Assembly: GCA_018883325.1 (NCBI GenBank)
Contig: VEQH01000004.1
Location: 46,010-110,009, forward strand
Length of the DNA: 64,000 nt
Direction: 5' to 3'
Source of the DNA: Flavobacteriales bacterium
Lineage (GTDB): Bacteria; Bacteroidota; Bacteroidia; Flavobacteriales_D; Crocinitomicaceae
Part shown: positions 27,413 to 36,432 of the stretch, in pieces
Position numbering within the stretch: position 1 is the first letter of the stretch
Layout of the letters: the number at the start of each line of letters is the position of its first letter
The notes under the pieces: model-generated
Database searches by the model: none
The model's input: the letters and a program-made list of their open reading frames with translations, nothing else
Told to the model about the DNA's origin: nothing
Position numbers and translations under genes: made by a program

Positions 27413-27982
27413 ATGAAAATCAGTGTTCAAAAAGAAAAGGATTGCAAAGTTGTCAATTGGGCAAATGGAACAAGTACAGAATTATTTGTTTTTCCTGCAG
27501 ATGGAAACTTTCAAACAAGAGATTTCACGTTTCGAATTAGCACTGCAACTGTGGAAGCTGACGAAACTACCTTTTCTGATTTTTCTGGTTTGACGCGCAT
27601 TCTAATGATTTTAGAGGGAAACATCATGCTTATCCACGAAGGCCGTTATACGAAGCAATTGGCAGAATTTGATCAAGACACCTTCGATGGTTCGTGGCCT
27701 ACAAAAAGCCAAGGGAAGGTACGCGATTTCAATGTGATGTTTAAAGAAAATGTGAATGCAAACGTCGCGCATTTTGCTCTAATTTCTGGACAAAAGGAAA
27801 CATTTAAACTTAAAGGAACACATGATTTTTTCTTTGTTCAAAATGGCTCCTTTCGTTGTGCTAACTTTGAAATTCAAAAAAACGACTTGTTAATTATCGA
27901 ACGAAAAGAAACAAAATCAATTGACTTAGAATGTATTGAGCATGGCGATTTGGTTAAGGTTGAGATTGTTTCAATGAGTTAA
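27413..27982 (+). CDS. HutD/Ves family cupin-like protein
   Basis: The 189-residue protein shows the HutD pattern: NWANGTSTELFVFP near 17-30, FRISTATVEADETTFSDFSGLTRILMILEG near 40-70, and RDFNVMF near 100. HutD family proteins have a bicupin fold and are linked in proteobacteria to histidine use, though no other hut gene is here. I start at the ATG at 27413 (MKISVQKEKD) because the upstream 19 codons to 27356 show no family similarity. Confidence 0.88.
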   Translation: MKISVQKEKDCKVVNWANGTSTELFVFPADGNFQTRDFTFRISTATVEADETTFSDFSGLTRILMILEGNIMLIHEGRYTKQLAEFDQDTFDGSWPTKSQGKVRDFNVMFKENVNANVAHFALISGQKETFKLKGTHDFFFVQNGSFRCANFEIQKNDLLIIERKETKSIDLECIEHGDLVKVEIVSMS

Positions 27983-28118
27983 TTAGAAATGTGCTAATGA
28001 GCTAATGAATAAATGTGCTAATGAAAGAATCCAAAACTCTACTCGGTGATAGGATAAACCAAAATTCTCTTCGACACAAAATCCCAATTCAACATTAAAA
28101 ATTCAACATTAAAAATTA
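27983..28118. repeat. short tandem intergenic repeats
   Basis: Between the convergent HutD and YaaA genes lie two tandem runs: an AATGTGCTAATG/GAGCTAATG run at about 27987-28024, and two copies of ATTCAACATTAAAA at about 28087-28116. Both resemble the simple repeats often seen between Bacteroidota genes. No hairpin terminator is evident. Confidence 0.55.
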
Positions 28119-28123
28119 AAATC

Positions 28124-28885
28124 TCACCTCACAAAAACCCACTCATTCTCATTCGATTGATTTGAATCAAAAGAGTAACCGTCAATGTTGTAAAGTTTCA
28201 ATTCTTCGATATTTGTCAGTTGATTTTGAATTAAATACCTTGCCATCGAACCTCTTGCATGTTTGGCGTACATCATCACAATAGTAAATTTTCCGTTTTT
28301 GAATTCCTTAAATACAGGAGTGATGATTCGATTTTTTAGTTGTTGAATGTCAACCGCTTTAAAATATTCGTTGGAAGCAAGGTTGATAATTACTTCATCT
28401 TTTTCAAGCTCTTTTTTTAAAGTTTTCGCGATTTTATCTTTCCAAAATTCATAAAGATTTTTCTGATCTTCGATTGGAGAGAAGCGTGTCCCCATTTCTA
28501 GGCGATAAGGGTAAATTAAATCACTTGGCTTCAAAATCCCATACAATCCAGATAAAATACGCAGGTCTTTATTCGCAATTTCAAGTTCTTTTTCCGAAAG
28601 TGAACTCAAATCAAGTCCGCGATAGACTTCACCTGAAAATGCAAAACCTGCCGTAATTAAGGCTTGATCTTCACTTGTTGATTTTTTCCAATTTTTATAC
28701 CTTTTCCAGTTTAACTGCGCTAAATCTTCTGAAATAGACATTAATTTTTTTAAATCTTCTACTTTAGAATTACGTAAGTTTTTAACAATTTTTTGGGCTT
28801 CGTTTTGAAAGATTGGAATTGTTGAAACACTTGATTTTAGTGCTTTTTCGTCAATACTTTTTGCTGGAGAAATTAAAATTTTCAT
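28124..28885 (-). CDS. yaaA: peroxide stress protein YaaA (DUF328)
   Basis: The 253-residue protein has the YaaA hallmarks: the start MKILISPAKSID, FSGEVYRGLD near 83, YGILKPSDLIYPYRLEMGT near 115, and INLASNEYFKAVD near 167. In E. coli YaaA lowers free iron during hydrogen peroxide stress and binds DNA. Length matches the family. The gene stands alone; a TAACTTTA sequence four bases before the ATG could be a weak -7 element. Confidence 0.95.
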   Translation of the reverse strand: MKILISPAKSIDEKALKSSVSTIPIFQNEAQKIVKNLRNSKVEDLKKLMSISEDLAQLNWKRYKNWKKSTSEDQALITAGFAFSGEVYRGLDLSSLSEKELEIANKDLRILSGLYGILKPSDLIYPYRLEMGTRFSPIEDQKNLYEFWKDKIAKTLKKELEKDEVIINLASNEYFKAVDIQQLKNRIITPVFKEFKNGKFTIVMMYAKHARGSMARYLIQNQLTNIEELKLYNIDGYSFDSNQSNENEWVFVR

Positions 28886-29006
28886 TTTCTAAAGTTACAA
28901 TTGGGTGCTTTAATGTGAACAAGTAAAAGTGAAATATGTTATCAAAGTCAATCAATAAATAATTACAAATTCCTAAATTTAGTCGCAAAACTATTAAATA
29001 CTCCAC

Positions 29007-31382
29007 ATGAAAAGAATATTTACTTTAATAATCGTGGCTGTTAGTTCCAATTTTTTTGGACAAGAATCACAGTTCATGGGTTATTTTTCTCCAACTACCG
29101 CTGAGTTAGTTCCGACACCAGCAGGAATGGAGAATCCAAAAACACAAGTTATCAAACCAAACTTCAAAGGTCGAGAGCTGATTGAAGTTGATAACAGCCA
29201 AACGCACAATCCAGATTGGGTGTGGCAACAACACGAAGTTGCCAATCAACAAAAGGCATTGACAGCTTCAATTCTATGGTCAAAACCAGGTTTAGGAGTT
29301 GGGATTTCTCCTCCCGATCCAACTGTTGATGCTGATAGTAGCGTTGCAATTAGTGCAACCAATTCAAGTGGTGGTGCTGTTTACAGAATTTTCAATCGCG
29401 CAACTGGTGCAACTGTAGGTAATACATCGTACACAATGAGAAACTTGGTAAGTACAGGTGCAATTACAGGTGCTGGTGACCCAATTGTTTTGTACTACAA
29501 GCCTGCAAGACGTTGGTTCATAACAGAATTTTCTAGTTCTGGAAATAGACTAATAGTTTATGTTTCTCAAACAAGCAATCCACAAGGCGCATATTATCGT
29601 TACGCATTCACTTGTTCAAACTTTCCAGATTATCCAAAATATGGTTTCTCAACAACTTCGGATGCATTTTTAGTTTCAACTAATGAAGGTGGTCCTCCAA
29701 CAGTTTACGCAATGCGATTGAGTACTTTGTTGACTGGTGGAACATCTCCATTTATTAAAAAAGCAATTGGTTATTCTTTAAACGGATTTGGTTTTCAGTC
29801 GATTACACCTGTTGATTTAGAAGGTGATAACGTTGCACCTGCAGGAATGAAACCTTTGTTTGTGCGTCACAGAGACGATGAGTCGCATTCAAATGGTACA
29901 CCTGACAGTGGAACAAATGACTGGATCGAGTTGTGGGAAATGGATATCAATTGGACGAATAATACTGCAACTACAACAAAAATTCAAGATATTTCTATTG
30001 CAGAAATCGATTCTAAATTATGTGGCTTAACTAGTTTTCAATGTATCAAACAACCGGGGACAACTAATTTATTAGATCCGCTAAGAGAGCCAGTTATGTT
30101 TAAAGCACCTATGCGTGTTTTCGATACACATCAAGCGATGGTTTTATGTCTTTCAACGGATGTTGATGGAGCAGATAGAGCTGGAGTTCGTTGGATTGAA
30201 CTAAGAAGAGATCCGGGAGTAATTACTCCAACTTGGACTAAATACCAGGAAGGAACTTACGCACCGGGAACAGGAACAAGTCGTTGGATGCCTTCAATTA
30301 ATATCGACAAACATGGAAATATTTTAATGGCTTATTCATCTTCAAGCAATGCAACTGGAGATTTCCCTTCTATTAAAATGACAGGAAGAAAACCGTGTGA
30401 TCCACTAGGAACAATGACAATGGCGGAAACAACAATTATCGCTGGAGCAAATTCAAAAACTTCAAGCGGTGATACACGTTGGGGAGATTACCACCACATG
30501 GCAATAGATGATTTTGATGGTGAAACGTTTTATTACGCAGGAGTTTACCAACAAGGAGCAAATAATGCATCTGGAACAAAAACAAATGTTTCAGCTATCA
30601 GATTTAATCCTGATGCTTTAGACGCAACAATTGCTGGAATTTTCCTTGTAAACCCAGGAAATGTTTGTGGCGCTTCAACGCAAATTGGAGTTGTAGTTGA
30701 AAACCGTGGGACAACTGCAATTACTTCAGGTGTAATTCAATGGCAAGTAGGTTCTGGTGCTTTAACGAATGTGAATTACACTTCAAATCAATTATCTTCA
30801 GTTGGTGCAACCGATACAATTTTCGTTACGATTGCAGGTTTGGTAAATGGTTCAAATACGGTAACAATCAATACTACTACCGTAAATGGTACTTCACCAG
30901 ATGAAAATACATGTAATAATTCTAAATCATTAAATGTTACAGTTAGCTCAGGTTCAGGTTTAACAGCAACTTCAACTATTAATGCGCAACCATCTTGTAA
31001 CGGAACAGAGGGACAAATCACACTTGTTGCAAACGGTGGAACTTCTCCATTTACTTATGCTTTAAACCAAGGCTCTGCACAGTCAAGTGGTACATTCAGC
31101 AACTTAGCAGCAGGAACTTATACCTATATCGTAACAGACAATATTGGCTGTACAGGAACAGGAACAATTACTTTAGCTTCAAATGTTGTAATCAATGTAA
31201 CTCCTTCTCAAACAGCATCTATTCTTTGTAATGGAAATCAAACAGGCGCAATTTCTGTAAGTGCAACTGGAGGAACTTCTTCTTACACTTATTCAATTAA
31301 TGGTAATAAATTATGCCGCAGCATCTTCATTTACAGGATTAACAGCTGGAACTTACACCGTTTACGCGAAAGATGGAAATAA
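29007..31382 (+). CDS. SprB-repeat secreted protein, N-terminal part before a frameshift
   Basis: This frame (791 codons) encodes a signal peptide (about 1-18, ending FFGQ), a large N-terminal domain (about 30-540, with calcium-binding-like and beta-propeller-like repeats such as WGDYHHMAIDDFDG), a CARDB-like domain (about 550-640), and SprB-type repeats (CNG...G.I...A.GGTSPFTYALN). Coding similarity leaves this frame at about 31308: the last 18 or so residues are out of register, and the protein continues in the +1 frame from about 31309 to 32154. Removing one A from the AAA at 31308-31310 would restore about 1,048 residues. It is a type IX secretion cargo by its C-terminus. Confidence 0.9.
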   Translation: MKRIFTLIIVAVSSNFFGQESQFMGYFSPTTAELVPTPAGMENPKTQVIKPNFKGRELIEVDNSQTHNPDWVWQQHEVANQQKALTASILWSKPGLGVGISPPDPTVDADSSVAISATNSSGGAVYRIFNRATGATVGNTSYTMRNLVSTGAITGAGDPIVLYYKPARRWFITEFSSSGNRLIVYVSQTSNPQGAYYRYAFTCSNFPDYPKYGFSTTSDAFLVSTNEGGPPTVYAMRLSTLLTGGTSPFIKKAIGYSLNGFGFQSITPVDLEGDNVAPAGMKPLFVRHRDDESHSNGTPDSGTNDWIELWEMDINWTNNTATTTKIQDISIAEIDSKLCGLTSFQCIKQPGTTNLLDPLREPVMFKAPMRVFDTHQAMVLCLSTDVDGADRAGVRWIELRRDPGVITPTWTKYQEGTYAPGTGTSRWMPSINIDKHGNILMAYSSSSNATGDFPSIKMTGRKPCDPLGTMTMAETTIIAGANSKTSSGDTRWGDYHHMAIDDFDGETFYYAGVYQQGANNASGTKTNVSAIRFNPDALDATIAGIFLVNPGNVCGASTQIGVVVENRGTTAITSGVIQWQVGSGALTNVNYTSNQLSSVGATDTIFVTIAGLVNGSNTVTINTTTVNGTSPDENTCNNSKSLNVTVSSGSGLTATSTINAQPSCNGTEGQITLVANGGTSPFTYALNQGSAQSSGTFSNLAAGTYTYIVTDNIGCTGTGTITLASNVVINVTPSQTASILCNGNQTGAISVSATGGTSSYTYSINGNKLCRSIFIYRINSWNLHRLRERWK

Positions 31383-32154
31383 CTGTATTGGGCAATCAAC
31401 TGTAACAATCACAGAGCCAACAGCACTTACATTGAATGCAATTCCAACAATGATCACTTGTAATGGAAGCGAAAATGGCATCATTACAGCTGCTGGAAAT
31501 GGTGGAACAGCTCCTTACACTTACAGCTTAGATGGAACGAATTTCTTCTCTTTAAGTACAATCAACAATCTTTCAGCAGGTGCATATACTGTAACTGTAA
31601 AAGATGCGAATGGTTGTTTGAAAACATTTAGCACAACAATTACAGAACCAACTGCTGTTGTTGCAAATGCAGTTTCAACTCCTTCATCAGGTACGAATGG
31701 AACAATCACAGCATCTGCAACAGGTGGTTTGAATCCATACACGTACAGTATCAATGGGACAAATTATTTTTCAGGTTCGCTATTTTCAAACTTAGCACCA
31801 GGAACTTACACAATCTACGCAAAAGATAATAACGGATGTGTAAGCACTTACTCAATTGTTGTTGAATCTACAATTGGACTTGAAGAATTTGATGGAACAT
31901 TCCAAGTTGTGAAATTGTATCCAAATCCAAATAACGGTGTGTTTGAATTGGAAGTGAATGGAATTGTTGGAAATGATTTGAATTGTAAATTGTTCAATAT
32001 CAACGGTCAAGAAGTTTCTTCATTCAAAGTGGAAGTCGTGAACGGAAAAGCTTCAAAAACAATTGAAATGAGTCGTAAATTGGCAGCAGGTTCATACTAC
32101 ATTGGAATTTACAACGGAAATAAAGCAATTGTTAAACAGTTCATTAAAGAATAA
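31261..32154 (+). CDS. SprB-repeat secreted protein, C-terminal part with T9SS sorting domain
   Basis: This frame continues the preceding gene after the frameshift; real coding sequence begins near 31309 (NYAAASSFTGLTAGTYTVYAKD), so the nominal start at 31261 is not a true start. It holds three or so SprB repeats of about 75 residues and ends in a type A T9SS sorting domain (LYPNPNNGVFELEV ... AAGSYYIGIYNG, KQFIKE), which sends the protein through the type IX system to the surface. Whether the break is a real mutation or a sequencing error in an A-run cannot be told from the sequence. Confidence 0.85.
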   Translation: MQLEELLLTLIQLMVINYAAASSFTGLTAGTYTVYAKDGNNCIGQSTVTITEPTALTLNAIPTMITCNGSENGIITAAGNGGTAPYTYSLDGTNFFSLSTINNLSAGAYTVTVKDANGCLKTFSTTITEPTAVVANAVSTPSSGTNGTITASATGGLNPYTYSINGTNYFSGSLFSNLAPGTYTIYAKDNNGCVSTYSIVVESTIGLEEFDGTFQVVKLYPNPNNGVFELEVNGIVGNDLNCKLFNINGQEVSSFKVEVVNGKASKTIEMSRKLAAGSYYIGIYNGNKAIVKQFIKE

Positions 32155-32172
32155 AACAGATTATCTAATCTT

Positions 32173-32206
32173 AAAAAAGTCGGCTTCACTTGAGGTCGAC
32201 TTTTTT
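32173..32206 (+). terminator. Rho-independent terminator of the SprB-repeat gene
   Basis: AAAAAAGTCGGCTTC and GAGGTCGACTTTTTT form a long stem (GTCG/CGAC flanked by A/T pairs, with G-U pairs inside) followed by a T-run, 18 bases after the stop. Confidence 0.75.
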
Positions 32207-32260
32207 GTTTGGGAATGTTTTCAAGAAATCTTAAGAATTGAATTAACTGAAGAAATATTA

Positions 32261-32378
32261 GACCGTTGTTAAAAGTCGATAATTTAGGCTTTCTAAAAAT
32301 TTAAACCCGGAGTTTACCAATGTAAATGAGGATTTTAAATCTTTAGAGTAACGAAAAGTAGCAAGTTTTACAACGGTC
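32261..32378. mobile_element. 118-bp inverted-repeat element (MITE-like)
   Basis: GACCGTTGT at 32261 is matched by ACAACGGTC ending at 32378, and the match continues inward as AAAA/TTTT after a one-base bulge. The element is directly flanked on both sides by TTA (32258-32260 and 32379-32381), consistent with a 3-bp target duplication. The interior holds the small palindrome TTTACCAATGTAAA and no gene. It ends at the stop of the esterase gene. Non-autonomous mobile element is the most likely reading; a structured terminator is the alternative. Confidence 0.5.
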
Positions 32379-32381
32379 TTA

Positions 32382-33017
32382 TCATTTTAATTTTCCAAAC
32401 AATACACTCAAAACAACTTGGTGAATATCATGCTTGCCATCGAAATGAATCGTATTGAAACCAATTTCTTTGTATGCTTCGATTTCTGAGAATTGTTGTG
32501 CCTCAGAATAATATTCATCTTGATTTCCTAAAACAAAATAATTCTTGGTGTTCATTTCAAGTTTTGGTTTTTCTAAATCAGGTGGAAAAACAGAAGCCCA
32601 TAAAATCAAATGGTCAAATTGTTCAGCAACTGAAAAATACCATCTTGCAGCTGTTGCGCCACCTTGAGAAAACCCCAAAAGAATAATTTTTGAAAACTGT
32701 TTTTCAGCTTTTATCGTTTTTAATAGTGATTGTAGCGCATTTGTATTTTCTGCAATGTCAAGTTCTCGAGCTTCTTTCGTCATCCAAGATGCACCAACTC
32801 GACCACTATTTCCTTGAAGGTAAAAACGATGCATTCCTTCTGGCGCAAGGATTAAATAGTTGTCTGGAAGAAACTCAAACTTTTTGATGAAATATTTTGA
32901 CAATTGACCAAAACCATGCAAGGCAATCAATAAAGTGTCAGCTTTTTCAATATTACCCAAGGTGTAATAACGCATTTTTTTGGAAACTTCAATTCCAAAT
33001 TCTTGAATTTCTGCCAT
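32382..33017 (-). CDS. alpha/beta hydrolase, carboxylesterase/phospholipase type
   Basis: The 211-residue protein has the oxyanion motif LHGFGQ near 33-38, the nucleophile elbow GFSQGG (115-120, Ser117), an Asp candidate in LGNQDEYY and the His in GKHDIHQ, which is the pattern of the small YpfH/carboxylesterase family. It hydrolyses short esters, natural substrate unknown. It starts one base after the lipoprotein gene stop (33019), so the two form an operon. Confidence 0.9.
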   Translation of the reverse strand: MAEIQEFGIEVSKKMRYYTLGNIEKADTLLIALHGFGQLSKYFIKKFEFLPDNYLILAPEGMHRFYLQGNSGRVGASWMTKEARELDIAENTNALQSLLKTIKAEKQFSKIILLGFSQGGATAARWYFSVAEQFDHLILWASVFPPDLEKPKLEMNTKNYFVLGNQDEYYSEAQQFSEIEAYKEIGFNTIHFDGKHDIHQVVLSVLFGKLK

Positions 33018-33018
33018 T

Positions 33019-33780
33019 TTATTTCGATTCAGTAACGTATTTCCCTTGACTTGGAAGGTAGAAAAACATACGTTCTAAATTGTTGGTCATTGTCAATTCA
33101 GGAACGTATGTATTCAAATCAGCACCAGATGGAATTGCTCCAATTTTAGCTTTATGAATAACAATGTTTTTCACGGCATTTACTTTGCCAGGTTCGTAAG
33201 AAAAAGTAAACGCAACGGCGTCAGAAGTGCCTAAACCATCAAAATTCTTCCATTGAAAAACACGTGCTGGCGTATGATTTTTTACAAAATAGTAATCGCG
33301 GTAGCTGGCATTTCTTATTCTAAAGTCAACAATTATATCTTGAAAATCAGTTGAACTAACATTTTCGAAAGAGATTTTTAAGGGTAAAAGTGGGGAAGAA
33401 GGTATCGCAATTGGTAGTGAAATCAAATCCAAACCTCCGTCAAAATAGAAAATGTAGTTAAAATTACCCATGTAGGCAACTTCGGCACGTTTCGCTGGAT
33501 TTTCTGATTGTGCTGCTTCGTTTACAGCAAATTGCAAGCGGTTGACAGCAATAATTGCATCTTCTTTGTCGTCGCCATCTAAATTTGCCTTGTAGATTTT
33601 TAGTTCGTATTTCTCAGACGGACTTATTTTTAAAGTTGATTCAACGTGTCTTTTTGCGTAGGCAGCAAGTGATTTTGGCTTGTCTGGTAATTCATCTTCG
33701 GAGATAATATTTTTTGTTTTTTCATTGTTTTCACACGAAAAGAGTAAAATTGGGAATGCCAAAAGAAGTAATTTATTCAT
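33019..33780 (-). CDS. putative lipoprotein of unknown function
   Basis: The 253-residue protein has a lipoprotein signal (lipobox LFSC, Cys16). Residues about 60-80 contain YKANLDGDDKEDAIIAVNR, a D-x-D-x-D-x-x-D loop like calcium-binding FG-GAP/VCBS or dockerin motifs, and the rest looks beta-rich. I do not recognise the family. It lies upstream of, and probably co-transcribed with, the esterase gene. Confidence 0.8.
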   Translation of the reverse strand: MNKLLLLAFPILLFSCENNEKTKNIISEDELPDKPKSLAAYAKRHVESTLKISPSEKYELKIYKANLDGDDKEDAIIAVNRLQFAVNEAAQSENPAKRAEVAYMGNFNYIFYFDGGLDLISLPIAIPSSPLLPLKISFENVSSTDFQDIIVDFRIRNASYRDYYFVKNHTPARVFQWKNFDGLGTSDAVAFTFSYEPGKVNAVKNIVIHKAKIGAIPSGADLNTYVPELTMTNNLERMFFYLPSQGKYVTESK

Positions 33781-33935
33781 GGTGCAAATTTAGATTTTTT
33801 TCAACTGGGAAGCTTTTCAATTTGAAAGTAGTTTACTTGAATTGTTTCGGTTGATAACTAATAAACGAATAAAATGCGTGAGTGGCGAATTAGAAGCAAT
33901 CAAATGCTTAACTTCGTGCATCAAAAATTCAATCT

Positions 33936-35114
33936 ATGTCAAAAGAAGTTTATATTATTTCAGCTGTTAGAACGCCAATGGGTTCTTTTATGGGTGCATT
34001 TTCTGCAATTCCAGCAACGGCTTTAGGTGCAACAGCAATTAAAGGTGCTCTTGAAAAAGGAAACGTTGAAGCGTCAATTATTGATGAAGTATTCATGGGT
34101 AACGTATTGCAAGCTGGAGTTGGTCAAGCGCCTGCTCGTCAAGCTGCTTTAGGTGCTGGTTTAGGACAAAATGTACCTTGTACAACTGTGAATAAAGTTT
34201 GTGCTTCTGGTATGAAAGCGATTATGCTTGGTGCTCAGTCAATTATTGCTGGAGATAATGAAGTTGTAATTGCGGGAGGAATGGAAAATATGTCCATGAC
34301 ACCACATTATGTTGCTGGTAGAAATGGGACTAAATTTGGAAATATTACCATGTTGGACGGAATCACGAAAGATGGTTTGTTAGACGTTTACAGTAAAGTT
34401 CCAATGGGAAATTGTGCTGAATTATGTGCGAAAGAACACAATATCACACGCGAAGACCAAGATAATTTTGCAATTACTTCTTACACGCGTTCAGCTGAGG
34501 CATGGAAAGCGGGGCGTTTTGATAATGAAATTGTACCTGTTGCAGTTCCTCAAAGAAAAGGAGACCCTGTAATGGTTTCAGAAGATGAAGAATATAAAAA
34601 TGTATTTTTAGATAAAATCCCTGGATTGAAACCAGCTTTTGATAAAGAAGGAACAATTACTGCGGCAAATGCTTCAACGTTAAACGATGGTGCGTCTGCA
34701 TTGATTTTAGCATCTAAAGAAGCGGTTGAAAAATATGGTTTGACACCGATTGCAAAAATCGTTTCGTATGCTGATGCAGCACAAGCGCCTGAATGGTTCA
34801 CAACTGCACCTTCTTTGGCAGTTCCAAAAGCCTTAGCAAAAGCAGGTTTACAAGTTGCGGATGTTGACTTTTGGGAATTGAATCAAGCGTTTTCTGTAGT
34901 TGGTTTGGCAAACATGAAAATCTTAGGATTGGATCCTTCAAAAGTGGATGTGAATGGTGGAGCAGTTGCTTTAGGTCACCCGCTTGGAAATTCTGGCTCA
35001 AGAGTAATTGTTACATTAATCAACGTTTTGAAACAAAACAATGCTAAAATTGGTGGTGCAGCGATTTGTAATGGTGGAGGTGGAGCTTCTGCAATGATTA
35101 TCGAAAGCATCTAA
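33936..35114 (+). CDS. acetyl-CoA C-acetyltransferase (thiolase)
   Basis: Thiolase condenses or cleaves acyl-CoA and acetyl-CoA. The 392-residue protein has the nucleophile Cys89 in NKVCASGMKAI, the catalytic His348 in ALGHPLGNSG, and Cys378 in CNGGGGAS, all intact. The length and the N-terminus (YIISAVRTPMGSFMG) are typical of degradative or ketone-body thiolases. No other beta-oxidation gene is adjacent, and a terminator follows, so it is probably monocistronic. Confidence 0.96.
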   Translation: MSKEVYIISAVRTPMGSFMGAFSAIPATALGATAIKGALEKGNVEASIIDEVFMGNVLQAGVGQAPARQAALGAGLGQNVPCTTVNKVCASGMKAIMLGAQSIIAGDNEVVIAGGMENMSMTPHYVAGRNGTKFGNITMLDGITKDGLLDVYSKVPMGNCAELCAKEHNITREDQDNFAITSYTRSAEAWKAGRFDNEIVPVAVPQRKGDPVMVSEDEEYKNVFLDKIPGLKPAFDKEGTITAANASTLNDGASALILASKEAVEKYGLTPIAKIVSYADAAQAPEWFTTAPSLAVPKALAKAGLQVADVDFWELNQAFSVVGLANMKILGLDPSKVDVNGGAVALGHPLGNSGSRVIVTLINVLKQNNAKIGGAAICNGGGGASAMIIESI

Positions 35115-35136
35115 TCAAAACAAAAAATTATAAATT

Positions 35137-35164
35137 AGGACTGGAGCAATTCAGTCCTTTTTTT
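35137..35164 (+). terminator. Rho-independent terminator of the thiolase gene
   Basis: AGGACTG and CAGTCCT form a 7-bp stem around an 8-base loop, followed by a run of seven T, 22 bases after the thiolase stop. Confidence 0.85.
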
Positions 35165-35247
35165 ATGTCCAAAATGTTTTTCATTTTTTTCAAAATTTTA
35201 ATTTTCAAGCTGAAAAAAATGTAACTTCAAGCAAAAAAATCAAAAGA

Positions 35248-36432
35248 ATGGAGTACAAGGTATTAAAGTCAATTTTCAAAACTCAAAAAGCTCCATTTGC
35301 GATTTTGGACATGAACGCTTTAGACGACAACATTCAAGAAATTACTAAACGTGCACAAGGTAGAAATATTAGAATTGCCACAAAATCAATTCGTTGCCGA
35401 TATGTATTGAATTATTTACTTGAGAAACTTCCACATTCTTTTGGATGGATGGCGTTTACTTTGGAAGAAGCAATTTGGTTGTCTGAAAATGGTTTTACGA
35501 ATATACTTTTAGGCTATCCGACTTACGAAATTGACTTAATTGAACAAGTTCTTTCCAATGAAAAACATAATTCTTCCATTTATTTTATGGTCGATAAATT
35601 GGAGCATATTGAATTGCTGAATGAAATTGCAGCCAAACATAAAACCCACACAAAACTTTGTGTTGATGTTGATATGAGCTCCACTTTTCCCGGAATTTAT
35701 TTTGGAGTTTATCGCTCATCGATTAAAAACGCAGCTGATTTAAAATCCTTGATTCGCAGTTCAAGTTCTTTTTCAAATGTTAAATGGAAAGGGTTGATGG
35801 GGTATGAAGCACAAATTGCTGGAATTGGAGACAATGTTCCAGGTGCAACAATGATGAATAAAATCATTGGAGTTTTGAAATCAAAATCCATCAAAGAAAT
35901 TGCTGAAAGACGCAGTGCTTGTTTGAAAGTGTTAGCAGACAATAGTATAGAATTAGATTTTGTAAATGGCGGAGGAACAGGAAGTATTGAGTCAACACTT
36001 AAAGAATCAGGTGTAACCGAAATTACAGTAGGAAGTGGATTTTACCAATCTCATTTATTTGACAATTACAGTAATTTCAAACATAAACCAGCACTTTTTT
36101 ATGCCTTGCGAATTGTCAGAAAACCAACAGCTACAATTTTTACAGCATTAGGTGGCGGATATATTGCTTCGGGTGCAACAGATGGAAGCAAACAGCCTCA
36201 AACGTTTCTTCCCAAAGGAATGAAATTGATTAAAAATGAAGGTGCTGGCGAAGTACAAACACCTTTTGAATACCGTGGAAAAGAACCTTTGAAAATTGGT
36301 GATTTAGTGTTCTTTCGACATGCAAAAGCGGGCGAATTGTGCGAACGATTTAATGAATTGATTTTAGTTAGAGCTAATAAAATTGAACAAATTGTCCCAA
36401 CTTATCGGGGCGAAAATAAATGTTTTTTATAA
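35248..36432 (+). CDS. D-threonine aldolase/alanine racemase-like PLP enzyme
   Basis: The 394-residue protein has the fold-III PLP entry APFAILDMNALDDNI and the Lys of RIATKSIRCR (about residue 47) that would bind the cofactor, plus the barrel segment FVNGGGTGS near 240 and a C-terminal beta domain. It matches the amino acid deaminase/aldolase group of the D-threonine aldolase type. Substrate unknown. Its TAA overlaps the ATG of the following lactone oxidase as TAATG, so the two are made together. Confidence 0.88.
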   Translation: MEYKVLKSIFKTQKAPFAILDMNALDDNIQEITKRAQGRNIRIATKSIRCRYVLNYLLEKLPHSFGWMAFTLEEAIWLSENGFTNILLGYPTYEIDLIEQVLSNEKHNSSIYFMVDKLEHIELLNEIAAKHKTHTKLCVDVDMSSTFPGIYFGVYRSSIKNAADLKSLIRSSSSFSNVKWKGLMGYEAQIAGIGDNVPGATMMNKIIGVLKSKSIKEIAERRSACLKVLADNSIELDFVNGGGTGSIESTLKESGVTEITVGSGFYQSHLFDNYSNFKHKPALFYALRIVRKPTATIFTALGGGYIASGATDGSKQPQTFLPKGMKLIKNEGAGEVQTPFEYRGKEPLKIGDLVFFRHAKAGELCERFNELILVRANKIEQIVPTYRGENKCFL

